Below, one piece after another: positions 22,670 to 34,260 of a stretch of 64,000 nt of DNA. Position 1 is the stretch's first letter. Every line of letters begins with the position of its first letter. The notes beneath the pieces are model-generated. The model worked only from the letters and a program-made list of their open reading frames with translations, did no database searches and was not told the origin of the DNA. Origin of the DNA: Gigaspora margarita (taxonomy: Eukaryota > Glomeromycota > Glomeromycetes > Diversisporales > Gigasporaceae); assembly GCA_009809945.1 (NCBI GenBank), contig WTPW01000447.1, forward strand, positions 327,497 through 391,496. Direction: 5' to 3'. A program made the position numbers and the translations under genes.

Positions 22670-23979
22670 CAGTGTTGGAAATTCAAAAAAAATTTTATGA
22701 TTTTTGTGAACATAATTTTTTTTTATAATGTTCACATTAAAAATAAATATGTTCACAAATAAAATTTATAATAATTAATATATAAAATTAAAAACTCTTG
22801 AAATTACAAATATTTTACTAATATAATTTATATTTATTAATATATTTAATATAACTAAATTGTATAGCTATTTATTTATAAAATTAATATATTTAATCTT
22901 TATTTAAAACAATATATTATTGATTATTTCTATATAATAAATTTGCCAAACTTTATATGCATGTTCTAAATCAAATCATTTATAGATGAACTATTTATAA
23001 AAATTAACAAAGATAATTAAAAGTTCTAAAATGTATTCTATTTCTAAGTTTGGTTTAGTTAATTTTGTTATAAAAATATACATTCTACTACTATATTATA
23101 AATGGAAGAATTAAAAATTTTAAGCAATATACAAACAAAATTCCATTCTTTAATTAAATTTTTAATATTAATTAGTAAAGAAAATTTAATTCCTAAATTG
23201 ATATAAAGTTATTAATTTTTTGGACTTAAAGTTGCAAAGCCAGAAGCACTCTATTTGTACTTGTATTAGCATATTGTATCTTGCTAAAAATAAGCCATCT
23301 CTGAAAATAAGCTACTCCCCTCTTTTGGTCAAAAAACTCAAAAACATTTTTGACCAAAAATAAGCTACCCACGATTGATGACAGTTGCTACATAGTAAAG
23401 TCCCAAACTTTACTATGTAAATCGATTAAAGTCGCATAAGTAAACTTACTCGNTGAAATTTTCAAAAAAATTGGAGAACTTCTTATTATTATGCTTTGAA
23501 TTTTTACTTTCAACGGAAAAAAATTTTTTTTAAAAAAAATATATTCGTTGAAGTTAAAATTAAAAGTCAAATAATAAAAAGTGCTCCAATTTTGATGAAA
23601 CTTTCAGTATATATTATTCTTCCAAACAAGTTTGCTTAAGCACCAATGACCATTTAAATAATAGACTTTGGAAATATAATATAATAACTATTTGCAATTG
23701 ACCAAAAATCAATTATATCCAAAAATAAGCTACTCACAGATTTTTGTATTCAAAATCGTCCAAAAAAGGATACTTATTTTTGGAAACATATGGTAAATAT
23801 AATAAATTATGAATAAGAAATTATAAAAATTAAAATTTATATTCACACTATGTGAACATAAATTATAAAATTTTTGATTTCTTATGTTCACACTATGTGA
23901 ACATAAAATATAAAAATTTGATTTTTTAAAAAAATTTATGTTCACTGTGAACGCTGTGAACATATGATTTCCAACACTG
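22670..23979. mobile_element. hAT-type element nested inside 22640-24107, exact 8-bp duplication
   Basis: Begins CAGTGTTGGAAATTCA and ends TGATTTCCAACACTG. Flanked by GTCCAAGG on both sides (22662-22669, 23980-23987). Subterminal words GTGAACATAA / TTATGTTCACA repeat several times at each end, as transposase-binding sites do in hAT elements. It carries a further element at 23272-23795. Confidence 0.85.
23272..23795. mobile_element. AAATAAGCTACC-family foldback MITE, copy 1
   Basis: Ends resemble TACCGTAT-TTTC-GAAAATAAGCTACC (left TTGCTAAAAATAAGCCATC, right ATACTTATTTTTGGAAACAT). The inner palindrome has GTTGCTACATAGTAAAGTC and TTTACTATGTAAATCGAT. Related copies are at 44784, 48905, 51891, 54304 and 60229. 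TA at the tips suggests Tc1/mariner. Confidence 0.65.
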
Positions 23980-24115
23980 GTCCAAGGTAGTATGTCACTC
24001 TTCATGTCATATAAAATTTATAAATAATCATATTAAATATCACGTCACATATGTCATGTCAAATGTTATAGTATATGTTCATTGATATTCTAATGTTTGC
24101 AGCTCTAATAATAAC

Positions 24116-25930
24116 TTTCATAAAATGCAATTTATGTTTTATAACTAGTCCTAGTATAGGATAGACTTATTGGTTTAAAACTAAATAAATATTAGTTACA
24201 ATACTGATAAATATTATATTTAATCTAGTTGAACTATATTTTGAATAAAAGAAAGTTTTATTAAGCAAAAGAGAATATAGTATAAAATGTATAAAGTATA
24301 TATATATAGTAATGATATTTAAAGAATCACTATTGTTATAATACAAAATTGTTTAGACCCTTAATTGTAAAATTTTTTAAAATTTTAGTTCCTTATATGT
24401 AATTATTTTTACTTTGGGCCTTTGTTTATAAATTTTTATTTTTTGGGCCCTTATATGCAATTTCTTTTAATTTTTAATAAAAAATTTTAAATTTTTATAT
24501 TCTGTACAATCATTGTAATGAAAACAGTATAAACATAAAACTCTGTTTAGGAAATCAACTCTATTCAGAACAATTCCTACCAATTTTAGAACAAATATTG
24601 TTTGTTTTTTATAAATATGCTTAGAATATATAAAAATTATGTTAATATAACTAAATTTGATTGTTTGAGATCAACTACTCTAAATGTAAAAGCATAATTC
24701 ACAAGATAATTCTAAAAATACAAGAGATTAACTATCAAAAATAGTTACAAATTATCATCTTTATTTTATTTCAGTAAAATTTCATTCCTAGTATTGTACT
24801 ACTGTTATAGTTATTTGTAACTATATATATTGCAATTTATTAATTTATAACTTGAAAAAAAGAAATATTATAACTTATTTATTACAGAATTTTTTTGCTT
24901 AACATTTGCTGGCTGATTTTTAGCTATAATAATATTTTGAACTACCTATTCTAATGTACTTATTACAGGTTTGGTATGTATTTTTGATTCTACTTGCTTA
25001 TTAGAATCACTATAACTACTAGTTAAAGTAACTCAAATATTTTGCCAAATTCAAATCTAAAAGTTGGGTAATACTAGTTTTACCCAGCATGTAAATTTTT
25101 AAAATATCCAACAAATTCCATAATTTAGACTCAATACAAAGAATTCAAAATTCCTAAAGCTGTAATTGGTCATGTTCAAAAACATGATTCAATCATGTAA
25201 AATTTTTTGGTTCATAATTCTGTAATTATATATTAATTAAACAATTGCATATGTGAACAGCTTTGCTACCCCGTTTTAACTATTGTTAAATCTTCCAAAC
25301 TAATATGCATAGTTTACAGATTTTGTATCAGTATTGAAAGGTCATAATATTATGAACTATTAGATTTGTATTGTCAAAGTTAATAATCTGTCAAAAATTA
25401 TAAAATATTAATCTATCAAGTCTGTTTCCACTATATGAATTTAATAGTTTATAATATTTTCAAATCACATCAAGCATATTGACTTTGGGAAGTTTAATGT
25501 ATTTAAATTCATGAATATTACACATTAACTACTTATGTATATATAAAGATTATTAATTCATTAGTGCATTTTGAATATGTATAAATAATTAGAATCACAA
25601 TGTATTCTATTAAATAATTGAACATTTAATTAAAAGATCCACATGGTTAACCTCCCAAAACTGATATGCTTAGTGTGCAGTATTATATTTGAAAACATTA
25701 TAGATGATTAGATTCATATAGTGAAAACAGACTTGGTGGATTATATTCGACTTTGACAGAATCAGTTTTGGAGGTTCAACAGTATTCAATTTGATATAAG
25801 TAGTTATTAAATAGGATAGATAACACTTTGTGCCACTTATTATTATAATATTTGAATTCCAAATATATCAAAAATATCAGAGTATCAGATTTTATTGAAT
25901 CTATATCAGATTTTTGTCTTCCTTTCAGAA
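24116..25930. other. Gene-free AT-rich stretch with a diverged 355-bp direct repeat
   Basis: CTTCCAAACTAATATGCATA (about 25293) and CTCCCAAAACTGATATGCTT (about 25650) are diverged direct copies. Both are followed by an inverted TTCACTATATGAATT-type word. No coding sequence. Confidence 0.4.
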
Positions 25931-25939
25931 TTTGAAATT

Positions 25940-26140
25940 TTATTTCAGATGATTTTATTACAGCAGTTTTCACAAATTCTGGGGAAAATTGGCCGGCCAA
26001 ATTCGATAAGTTTTTGAATTCGGTGTTATCAAATTGCTGTAATGCTAAAATTCAATTCCGATAATACCGAATTCAAAAACTTATTAAATTTGGCCAAAAT
26101 AATTGTCCCAGAATTTATAAAAACAGCTGTAACTCTGAAA
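25940..26140. repeat. Hairpin of about 200 bp
   Basis: Arms TTACAGCAGTTTTCACAAAT ... AATTCGATAAGTTTTTGAAT and ATTCAAAAACTTATTAAATT ... TTTATAAAAACAGCTGTAA mirror each other around about 26035. Probably a MITE; ends not resolved. Confidence 0.65.
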
Positions 26141-26877
26141 TATTTTGCAAATGAAAAACAATTTCGCCCGAAACATTAAATGCTTGAGAGCACCTATCAC
26201 ATTTACTTTTTTAATATTAAATTTACTTATTGAGTGAAATTAAATTTCTGAGTCAGTTTGTCCCAACAAATTGATTTAGAACCCACAAAGTTTAATTTCG
26301 ATATACAACATATTATATTTTAATTGAATTTTTTTATTAGAAAATTTTTTACCGGGTTTCCGGTTACGATTTTTAAAATAAAATTTTTTAATTAATAATT
26401 TTTTTAATTTGTAAAAAAAAAAAAATCCGGGTTGGCGAGTTAATATATAAAATTAGATGTTATGGGAACCAGAAAATTAACTTGGCCTGGCTTAAAGCGC
26501 ATTTCTTAGACAAAAATTCAACTTAAATATATTATTTTCACAATTTCTATTAGCTGCATCTATGCTTAAAAATTTAATAAAAAACTATATTAAGCAAAAT
26601 ATGTTCCTTCTTGTAGCAACAATATATTGCAAAATTAATATATTGATAGAGATATAATATCCTATATTGCAATATAGGATTATCTATAAAGTATGATAAA
26701 TTTGACTAAGCTGATGCTATTTATAACGTTTTACCTTATGTTGCCTGGAAGTGTTAAATAAACGATCATATTTAATTGCAGCAAGCATCTATGGTTTGGT
26801 GTAGTTATGACTGACAAAGATCACCTCAAACCCCCCTAGCGTCACCAATCTAAAAAATTTCGGCCAAATTAAATTTC
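26141..26877. other. Unannotated stretch
   Basis: No gene or mobile end that I can support. A poly-A tract lies at about 26413-26425. Confidence 0.35.
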
Positions 26878-27625
26878 AAAATCAGGTGTAACGTAAAATC
26901 AAAACAAAAATACACCAGACTAGAGATGGGCAAATCGCGGTTTTTTCAAAAATCCCGCGCGGGATCGAATTACAAATTTCCGAGTTTCTTAATAAAAAAA
27001 AAACATGCGGAATTTATTATTGAAAATTGTTTAAATTAGTTATTTTTTATAAATCTTATTTATTCTAAATAAAAAAACTTATATGAATTTTTGTTTATAT
27101 ATAAAATGGGTAAAATTTACATAAAGAATTCTTATAATATTTAAAGTATAAAGTAATTTAATCTTATTGATTTTATACATATGAAATTTTAAATTTTAAC
27201 TAATTCAGATTTTGCCTAAATTTTTTATAATTAAATTAAATAAATAATTAAATTAATTATTTTTAATACTGCAAATTAGAGGTGCGAACTATAAACTATA
27301 AAAATGTAGTTTTAAAATAAACTACAGTTTATTTATATGTATTGTAATTTACGGATAACATCTCTACTGTAAATAAATTCTATACAGAAGTGCATGTAAC
27401 TATAAAAATGCATTATATATCGATGCATATCAAATGCCAATAGGAATTGGCCTAGATATGTTAATGCAGGCCAGATAATATGGTAATGCCGGCCGGATAA
27501 TTTTTATTTTGGGATCATATTAAAAATCCCGCGCGGGCTCTAAAAAATCCCACGCGTGCCCATCTCTACACCAGACCCTAACGCTAACGAAATTTTTTGG
27601 TTTGGCGACGTTAGGGCTTTAGATC
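26878..27625. repeat. TTAGGG-family element split by an hAT insertion
   Basis: Left part AATCAGGTGTAACGTAAAAT and right part ACCCTAACGCTAACG are the family's order in reverse orientation. They are separated by the 648-bp hAT element and its duplicated CACCAGAC. Confidence 0.55.
26921..27568. mobile_element. hAT-type element, 648 bp, exact 8-bp duplication
   Basis: Begins TAGAGATGGGCAAATCGCGG and ends CACGCGTGCCCATCTCTA, the usual TAGAGATGGG tip of one hAT branch. Flanked by CACCAGAC on both sides (26913-26920, 27569-27576). Subterminal ATCCCGCGCGGG repeats are present twice at the left and right. No transposase. Confidence 0.9.
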
Positions 27626-27680
27626 ACCTCACTACGACATTATATATTATAAAGCGTTGTATGTACTCTTTTAATGCTAC

Positions 27681-27876
27681 TGTCGTCTTCCTCTATAATC
27701 ACGCAGTCTGTATCACGTAAATTATGTGATTATATAAAGGTTTTTATTATGCTGTACTAATAAGGAGGTATTTTTTTTTATAAGTTTATTAGTAAGTGTT
27801 GCAGATTTTGGCTCGATTATAAAAAGGGGTTTACTATAATGTGATTATATAGGAGTGACTATATAGGAGGACGACA
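27681..27876. mobile_element. ACTGTCGTCCTCC-type MITE
   Basis: Left CTGTCGTCTTCCTCTATAAT and right ATATAGGAGGACGACAG, with ATCACG / GTGATTA inside. The same termini bound the longer element at 44568-45750, where TA flanks both ends. Confidence 0.7.
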
Positions 27877-27896
27877 GTTACATCCAATGTACCTAG

Positions 27897-28020
27897 GTTA
27901 TCCCGATTTATCCGGATATCCGTATGATTATCCGGACATCCGGAGGGTTATCTGGTTATCCGGTTATCCGGTTATCCGTAGGATTTATCCGGATATCCGC
28001 AATTAAAAACTGACGGTTAT
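27897..28020. repeat. TTATCCGG/ATATCCG short-word cluster
   Basis: About ten copies of TTATCCGG, GGATATCCG or close variants occur in 125 bp, in both orientations. It resembles a cluster of binding sites or the subterminal part of an unseen element. Confidence 0.75.
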
Positions 28021-28279
28021 CTGGATATAGCTTTTATAAAACAGGTACAGTAAACCGCATTTTACTTATTTGCGCAGGTAATACAAACCAAAAAAGGACA
28101 GGCAGTTTTAATTAATGCACCAGGGTCGATTTAAACACTAGTTTTTGCATATTTTCGCTTTTTTCTCCTTTCGTACGTGTTCGGATTCTATGTTTGGCTG
28201 ATCCGGAATAGTCAAAATTTGCACTCTCCGATTGGCTTTTCCTCTTCAAGAGCTTGTATTACTCGCGCAAATCAGTTGT

Positions 28280-29371
28280 GCCAGTAAAACGGATATCCTG
28301 ATCCAAGCACTATCAAAAAGGTAAAGGGATTTAGGTTGTATCGAAAAAGTACCATATACTTCCGAAATTAACCATCTCTCGGAGCAATTTTATGGCCAAA
28401 ATTCTTGTAACCAATAATCGGATCTGCATAATTTTGGTGCCGTTCGAGTCATTTTGATAAGTCGGTTCGAATGGTACCAGATCCAATTATTCATATGGGC
28501 GTATTTGACTCGACTGATGTGCAAATGTGATAATACTGAGGTAGATATGTAAATCAATTGCCACATTTCCTTATTTTTGTATTTTGTATTTAAGGGTCGT
28601 CAGCAGGATGTACTTTCATTTTGATTGGTTAATTTTTGTAGGTCATTTTATGACGTTACAAAATCTGATTGGCTAATAGAACATAAGTTCGAAGTAAAAA
28701 ATTTTAAAGTTATTAAGCAAAACGATACATATTAATTGTAAATTTTAATTTATGATGATCATTTTTAACTCTTGAACCCCGATAGTCACTATCAAATACA
28801 AATACATGTCTGGTTAAATTTAAAAATAAAATAAAATAAATAATATTTTTTAAGCTTAACAGTTCATTAGATATATGCGAAGATGCCTTTATTAACCAAT
28901 CGCTTTTTAACTAGTACAATAAGATAAATAATAGATATAATGAATTAAGAAGAGCCGCTGACTATTAATAAGTGTCATACATGCTCATAAAAGTATGAAT
29001 AGTATAAAAAAAAAAACCAAACACTAACTACAAAACATAGCAGTAATCGTATATTTCTATCTATATTCTATATTTAACTATTGCAACTTTTAAATTACTT
29101 CTCTAATAACCTATATCCAAAAAAAAAAGTAAAAAAACTGGGCGTAAGCATTATTCTATGAAACGCTATTTTTTTTTAGATTTACAAGTTTAAAAAAATA
29201 TATATATAATTTTGTTAGCAAAGGTACAATTTACCTTGCTCATTACAATTACTCTAACCTATTAGGCAAAAGTGCTCCCCGTCACTAACTTCTGGATTAA
29301 TTGTCTGTTCTCCGGATTATTTTTACAGTACAGCAGTATGTAAAGTGAATATGTCAAGTCAGATGATATAT
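28280..29371. other. Unannotated stretch
   Basis: Holds a degraded hairpin of the GATCCAGTGATCGGATCTG type (28390-28500, related to 34545-34630 and 46640-46760). Otherwise AT-rich with no gene. Confidence 0.4.
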
Positions 29372-29479
29372 GTGGGTGTATTACTTATTTGCGCGGATAA
29401 TACAAACCAAAAAAAGTAAGAAAGCATTTAAGAAATCTGTGGCAAGCTATGCATATTGCAGATCATTGTGTACTGTAGA

Positions 29480-29650
29480 CTAAAGTTCATTTAATGTTAG
29501 GGTTAACGTTTCATATAAGGTTAAAAGTTAACAAGTCGTATAGTAAAATCGCACAAGGAAATTTTTGATAGAGCACTAAAGGTGGTTTATGTGCGGATTT
29601 TTGAGAATAAAGCGTTTTGAAATTTTCTGCCCGTCACCTGATCCTCGAAT
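29480..29650. repeat. TTAGGG-family element, degraded copy
   Basis: ATGTTAGGGTTAACG, ATAGTAAAATCGCACAAGG and CACCTGATCCT follow the family order. A similar degraded copy is at 33250-33445. Confidence 0.5.
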
Positions 29651-30340
29651 CTGATTTGTAGATTAGGAGATCTACGTCACTAACCTGGCACAGATTTATT
29701 AAATGCAGAAAGACATCCGATTTTGTAAATAAATTAAGTGCGTGAGACAAAAATTTAGGGTTAGAGCCTTGACGTTAAAAGCTGCAGGCAGTGATATAAA
29801 TTGGATCGACGCAGTAGGCGCAACGCACATAGATTTAAATTTGCGCGCTCTCCGTATATATAACGCGCATATAAATTGTTTTTTGGCGCATGTTTTTTTT
29901 GCGCTTGCCAATAAAAATTTTTGAAATTTATAACACTGGCTGCAGGGTCATTTTACTTATTTGCGCGGGTAATACAAACCAAAAAAGGAAATCCGATTTT
30001 GTAAATAAACTAAGTGCGTGAGATAAAAATTTAGGGTGAGAGCCTTAACGTTAGAGGCTATGGTGTTAGATTAATGCTTATTATATGTAAAATTTCATTC
30101 CCTTCATTTTTAATGAGTACACCAAGATCGATTTAAACATTAGTTTTGCATATTTTCGCTTTTTCTTCTTTTACGCGTGTTCGGATTCCTTGTAGGCTGA
30201 TCTGGAATAGTCAAATTTGCACTCTCCGATTGGCTATTTCTTCTTCAGGAGTTTGTATTACCCGCACTAAATTAATGCTTACTATATGTAAAATTTCATT
30301 CGATTTAAACATTAGTTTTTGCATATTCTCGCTTTGGCCG

Positions 30341-30558
30341 TTTGAAGTTAACATCATCCCCCCAGCTGAAGTCTCCCCCGCCAAATGAACAATCAATCGA
30401 AACGCTGGATGACTCGCCAATACCTGATTTACATCAACCAATGAAATTGGCCCATCTTTGTTCGTTTTTATATGTTCGTTTCATATGTTCGTTTCATTTT
30501 ACCCCTACCGAGAGACCTGGAAAGTGATGTTTACCGAAGAATCAACTTCAAACGGCCT
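30341..30558. mobile_element. GGCCGTTTGAAGTTAA-type MITE, 218 bp
   Basis: Begins GGCCGTTTGAAGTTAACATC and ends TCAACTTCAAACGGCC. It interrupts a copy of the ACTTATTTGCGC family: TTTTGCATATTCTCGCTTT before it continues as TTTTCTTCTTTTATGCG after it. Related ends occur at 34077, 34192 and 36776-36803. Confidence 0.75.
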
Positions 30559-30830
30559 TTTCTTCTTTTATGCGTGTTCGGATTCTTTGTCAGGCTGATC
30601 CGGAATGGTCAAAATTTGCACTCTCCAATTGGCTATTTCCTCTTCAGGAGTATTATCCGCGCAAATAAGTGGATGCGCTATAAGGTTAGATGAATTTATT
30701 ATATGTAAAATTTCATTCCCGTCATTTTTAATTAGTGCACCAAGATCGATTTAAACATTAGGTTTTGCATATCTTCGCTTTTTCTTCTTTTACGCGTGTT
30801 CGGATTCTTTGTCGGGCTGATCCGATACTA

Positions 30831-31282
30831 GTTTTTTGAGCTCCATTTGTACAACCATTGGGCTCCATTGGCTCCATTGTCAACCCTGGATGGAGTATAT
30901 GTGACGATACATTTAGTGACTGAACAATCAGAATTAAAGCCCGCCCTGCTGGAAAATAATCACGTGATGATAGACCAATCAAATTATAGAATTTTGATCT
31001 TCGGCGAAGCAAAACAAAAAGAAAAGCGACAACCCTGAAAAATACAAAAACAGCAGTCTAAACCTACCTTGGCGAATTAATTAAAAATGACGGGAAGACA
31101 ATTTTGCTTATATAACTATCAAAACCTACCTAAACCTAATCTAAGATGACCCGAATCCTAAAATTAATTCGATAAATATATATTATAAGAACCTGCTGTC
31201 CTTTAGACGCCCTTCCTATTTAGTAAAAGTTAATCTTGTTCCAATCTAACTAAATATCACATTACACGTGTTTGCATATTTA
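30831..31282. other. Unannotated, relatively GC-rich stretch
   Basis: Includes a short tandem CCATTGGGCTCCATTGGCTC (30850-30880). Frames of 60-85 codons exist on both strands, but they conflict with each other and have no recognisable motif, so no gene is called. Confidence 0.35.
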
Positions 31283-31290
31283 TTGGCTAG

Positions 31291-31572
31291 CAGGGACATC
31301 GATTTATTTCGATTTTGGCCAGAATTAGCTTTGAGTTAGCCGTAATTATGTGATCCCGGCTGGAATTAAAAAGATATCACACATTCATTTTTTGAAAGCC
31401 AATCGTTTAACTATTTGAAATCACAATCACATAACCGGCACAATCAAAGGCCATCATTTTATGCCACATGATTAAATTCATATAGAAAAAAATTCGGTAA
31501 ATTTCGATAAATTTCGATTTGGAAAAAAAATTTCTTTTGAAAAATTGCTTTCGAAAAATTTCTGTGTCCCTG
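31291..31572. mobile_element. hAT-type MITE, 282 bp
   Basis: Begins CAGGGACATCGATTTATTTC and ends TTTCTGTGTCCCTG. Flanked by TTGGCTAG (31283-31290) and TTGGTTAG (31573-31580), an 8-bp duplication with one C/T difference. An inner inverted repeat (ATTATGTGATCCCGGCTGG / CACATAACCGGCAC) suggests a second, older element inside. Confidence 0.75.
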
Positions 31573-31580
31573 TTGGTTAG

Positions 31581-32086
31581 CTTTGTTTATATCAATTTAT
31601 GCATTATAGATCGATTTTTACCAATGAGTCAAATCCGCCATATGTAAAATCATGAGAAGTTTGACTATATGCTTAATTTCGGATGTATACGGGTAAATGC
31701 AAAAGTATCAAAATCGTAAGTTTTGCCCCTAAGAACTGTCTGTAGACTCTGCGGAGCAAAACTTTCATTTTTGATACACCTGCACCTATACCTGCTGGCA
31801 AAACACGGACAAATCCCAAATTCAAAAAAAAAACAATTGCTATTTATAAAAGATTAAATCAAAAAAGTAGTTTTAAAATTTTGCAAATATATTATCTATA
31901 ACAATAAGAATATTTACTATTTGTTTAAACAAAGATTATTAATAAAGTTTTTAAGAAATTAATTTGGAACGTATTTGGGTTTTGGGATTTTGCCAACATG
32001 TATACCTGCACCTACTTTTTTGATACACCTAAATGTACCCCAAAAATCCTATTACGTTTTTGAGACATGACGATTTTAAAAAAAGT
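31581..32086. other. Unannotated stretch with a weak inverted repeat
   Basis: ATACACCTGCACCTATACCT (31778) and TATACCTGCACCTACTTTTT (31999) are related words. The stretch 31690-32045 may be an old MITE. No gene. Confidence 0.35.
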
Positions 32087-32563
32087 CACGTGACCACCGC
32101 ACTTAATGCCATTGCAGTTAAGATTCTAAAGAAATTTATAACGAAGTTTGAATTTTTTTAATCGGATCTAATTTTTTTATTATGCCAATAATACTTGGAT
32201 TTCTAGTTAAAGTTGTAGGGAAGGAACTTACCATTCTAATGGTAGTAAGGTTATCGAAATCGGCTTAGTGTATCACGAGATATGTGTTAAAAACGTTTCG
32301 CAATTTCATTTGAAGTTTTTAAGAAACTTTAAAGTTTTTTACTCAATTCTCGCGATATTCTGAGCCAATCTTGGTGATTTTACCACCTTTAAATCATAAT
32401 TTTCTTCTCTACAATCTTTGTTAAACATTTAATTAAGGTTAACATAATAGAAAATTGAGTTTCGATCGAGAAGACCTTAAGCTTTCTTTATAAATTTCTT
32501 TAGAATCTTACCCGTACTCCAAGTAAGTGCGGATTTAAGCCACACGTTATGGTCATGTGACGG
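32087..32563. mobile_element. Inverted-repeat MITE with CACGTGAC ends
   Basis: Left GTCACGTGACCACCGCACTT; right AAGTGCGGATTTAAGCCACA followed by TGGTCATGTGAC. Inner arms AAGATTCTAAAGAAATTTAT / ATAAATTTCTTTAGAATCTT mirror each other. About 477 bp; no coding content. Confidence 0.65.
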
Positions 32564-33840
32564 GTCAAAATAGAAATATTTCCAATCTTTATTAAAAACT
32601 GGTTTTATCTTTAAAAATGCCAATATCTTGAATATTTCTTTTCGCAAATTTAACAACATACTGTAATTGTATAAAATTGATATTTTATTTTAGCAATTTC
32701 TATTTTGTACACCGGGTATATTTACGTATAACATTTTTAATTGGCAAATTTATCGATCTTTTCTTTATATATATACACTAAAAGGGGCTAATATTTCCAC
32801 CATGGTTACACAAAATAAAGTTGGAGTTAGAATTAGAATTATAGAAAATTTTGTATAACCATAGTGGAAATAACAAAAAAAAACCATGGCGGAAATAGTA
32901 ACTCCTATACTGAAAATGCCAAATTAGAGGTCGAAGCCAGTTTGAAATCCAAAAATCGAATTGAACTGAGTTTAACCCGAATTTAAATGCAATATATATT
33001 TCATAATAAAACCGAATTGAAAACTGGTTCATCAGAGTTAAAATAATTACTAAAATCGATTTATTATTATAGCAATTTTGTGACATCTGGTAAAAAATTG
33101 ATTGAATGATTGTTTGGCCGATTTGATAATCTTTGATTTCGATAATGATCGATTACATAATAATGCTATATAACAATATGATAATGTATATCGATATTAC
33201 TATTTTGTCCGGAGCTTAGCGGAGGACTTACGTACGTAAATTTTCGGGAAGCAAGGTTAAATGTGACAGGTTATGAATGTTGTCGATCACATCTGAAACG
33301 TGATATTTAGGTTAGCGTTTGTATTAATGTCAGATATTAGCAAGATATATAGTAAAATCGGTCAAGAAAACTTTTTATTAAAGCATGAAATACCTGATCT
33401 TGAAATCTGATTGGTAATCTGGCACTAACCTGTCACATTCTAGACATGCTTTCGGGAATTTGTGGATCATATGATCGATACCTCATTAGCAAAATTGTCC
33501 TGTTACACAATCGATTTTATTAATTTTTATTCTCGTCGCCAAGTATTCATTCATTAAACCTTTTCCTACATATATCGACATTGCTTTTTTTTTTCTATAT
33601 TGAGTTTCCTTTTTTGTTCCGGATTTACAACAGTTCCTGTTTTCCTAGTATTAGATTCTAGACAAATTAGATATTTCTGATTTACCTGTAGTTACTTCAG
33701 ACAAGCTAGCCATTTTTAAAATGTTTACTATAGATGAACAAGTTAAAGATTTCTTAGTTGTTAAATCAGCTGTTCCGATATTTTAATCTGATTCATACTT
33801 ATTTCTTTTTGAATTATATTTTATAATAAACATTATAAAT
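32564..33840. other. Unannotated stretch with small hairpins and a possible exon scrap
   Basis: A hairpin at 32788-32870 (TTTCCACCATGGTTACACAA / TTGTATAACCATAGTGGAAA). A degraded TTAGGG-family copy at 33250-33445. A 43-codon open stretch ending at 33786 (frame includes TSDKLAIFKMFTIDEQVKDF), preceded by possible splice acceptors, looks coding but has no recognised family. Confidence 0.35.
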
Positions 33841-33844
33841 ACTA

Positions 33845-34260
33845 TTTATTCCCCGGGACGGTGGGAATAATGAAATATTTCCCCGGCACGGTGGAATAAA
33901 TGAGTTAGTTATTCCCCGTCTCATTATAATCGCATGACGGGGATTTACATTTTATCAATCACAATTTATATTGAGAATTTGTTCCTGTTTTTTTTTCTTA
34001 TTTGTTATTTTCCCGGGGTTATAACAAATAGAAAAAAAAACAAAAGAAAAAAATTTGTGATAAAAATTGTGTTTAGGCCGTTTGGAGTTAATTTTTCGGT
34101 TAACATCACTTTCCAGGACTCTCGGAAGAGGGGGGGGGGGGGGGAGGGGCAANNNAAAAAAAAAAAATTAATAATAATACTAAGGCCGTTCGAAGTTAAT
34201 TTTTCAGTTAACATTTTTCAGACTCTCGGGAGAGGGGGGAGGGGGCAAATGAAACGAACA
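33845..34260. repeat. CCCCGG(G/C)ACGGTGG and GGCCGTT(T/C)GAAGTTAA repeat cluster with poly-G
   Basis: Two CCCCGG(G/C)ACGGTGG(G)AATAA words (33852, 33882) are followed by two direct copies of GGCCGTT(T/C)G(G/A)AGTTAATTTTT (34077, 34192). Each copy ends in a G-rich run; the first run contains 16-17 G, then N at 34153-34155. The same termini bound the MITE at 30341-30558. Confidence 0.6.

Larger units (their letters stand above)
22640..24107. mobile_element. hAT-type element, outer layer of a nest, exact 8-bp duplication
   Basis: Begins TAGAGCTGCAGATATT and ends AATGTTTGCAGCTCTA. Flanked by ATAATAAC on both sides (22632-22639, 24108-24115). Removing the inner hAT element and one duplication copy leaves only about 150 bp, so this is a MITE inflated by insertion. 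Confidence 0.85.
28062..30830. repeat. Dispersed short-repeat family with ACTTATTTGCGC ends, at least four copies
   Basis: ACTTATTTGCGC(A/G)GGTAATA occurs at about 28066, 29382 (variant GGATAATA) and 29953. Its inverse TATTAC(C/T)CGCGCAAAT occurs at about 28257, with degraded versions near 30257 and 30653. Between them lie GATCGATTTAAACA, TTTTGCATATTTTCGCTTTT, GTGTTCGGATTCT, GCTGATCCGGAATAGTC and TTTGCACTCTCCGATTGGCT. The best complete unit is about 28066-28275. Further partial units are near 29953-30265, 30313-30670 (split) and 30740-30830. No coding frame is conserved between units. Confidence 0.75.

Noticed and set aside
30146..31038. Several 60-84 codon frames on both strands
   Set aside because: They overlap repeat copies, are not kept between copies and have no motif.
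33666..33786. A gene exon (43 open codons ending KSAVPIF)
   Set aside because: Composition looks coding, but no start, confident splice partner or family was found; kept only as a note in the region entry.
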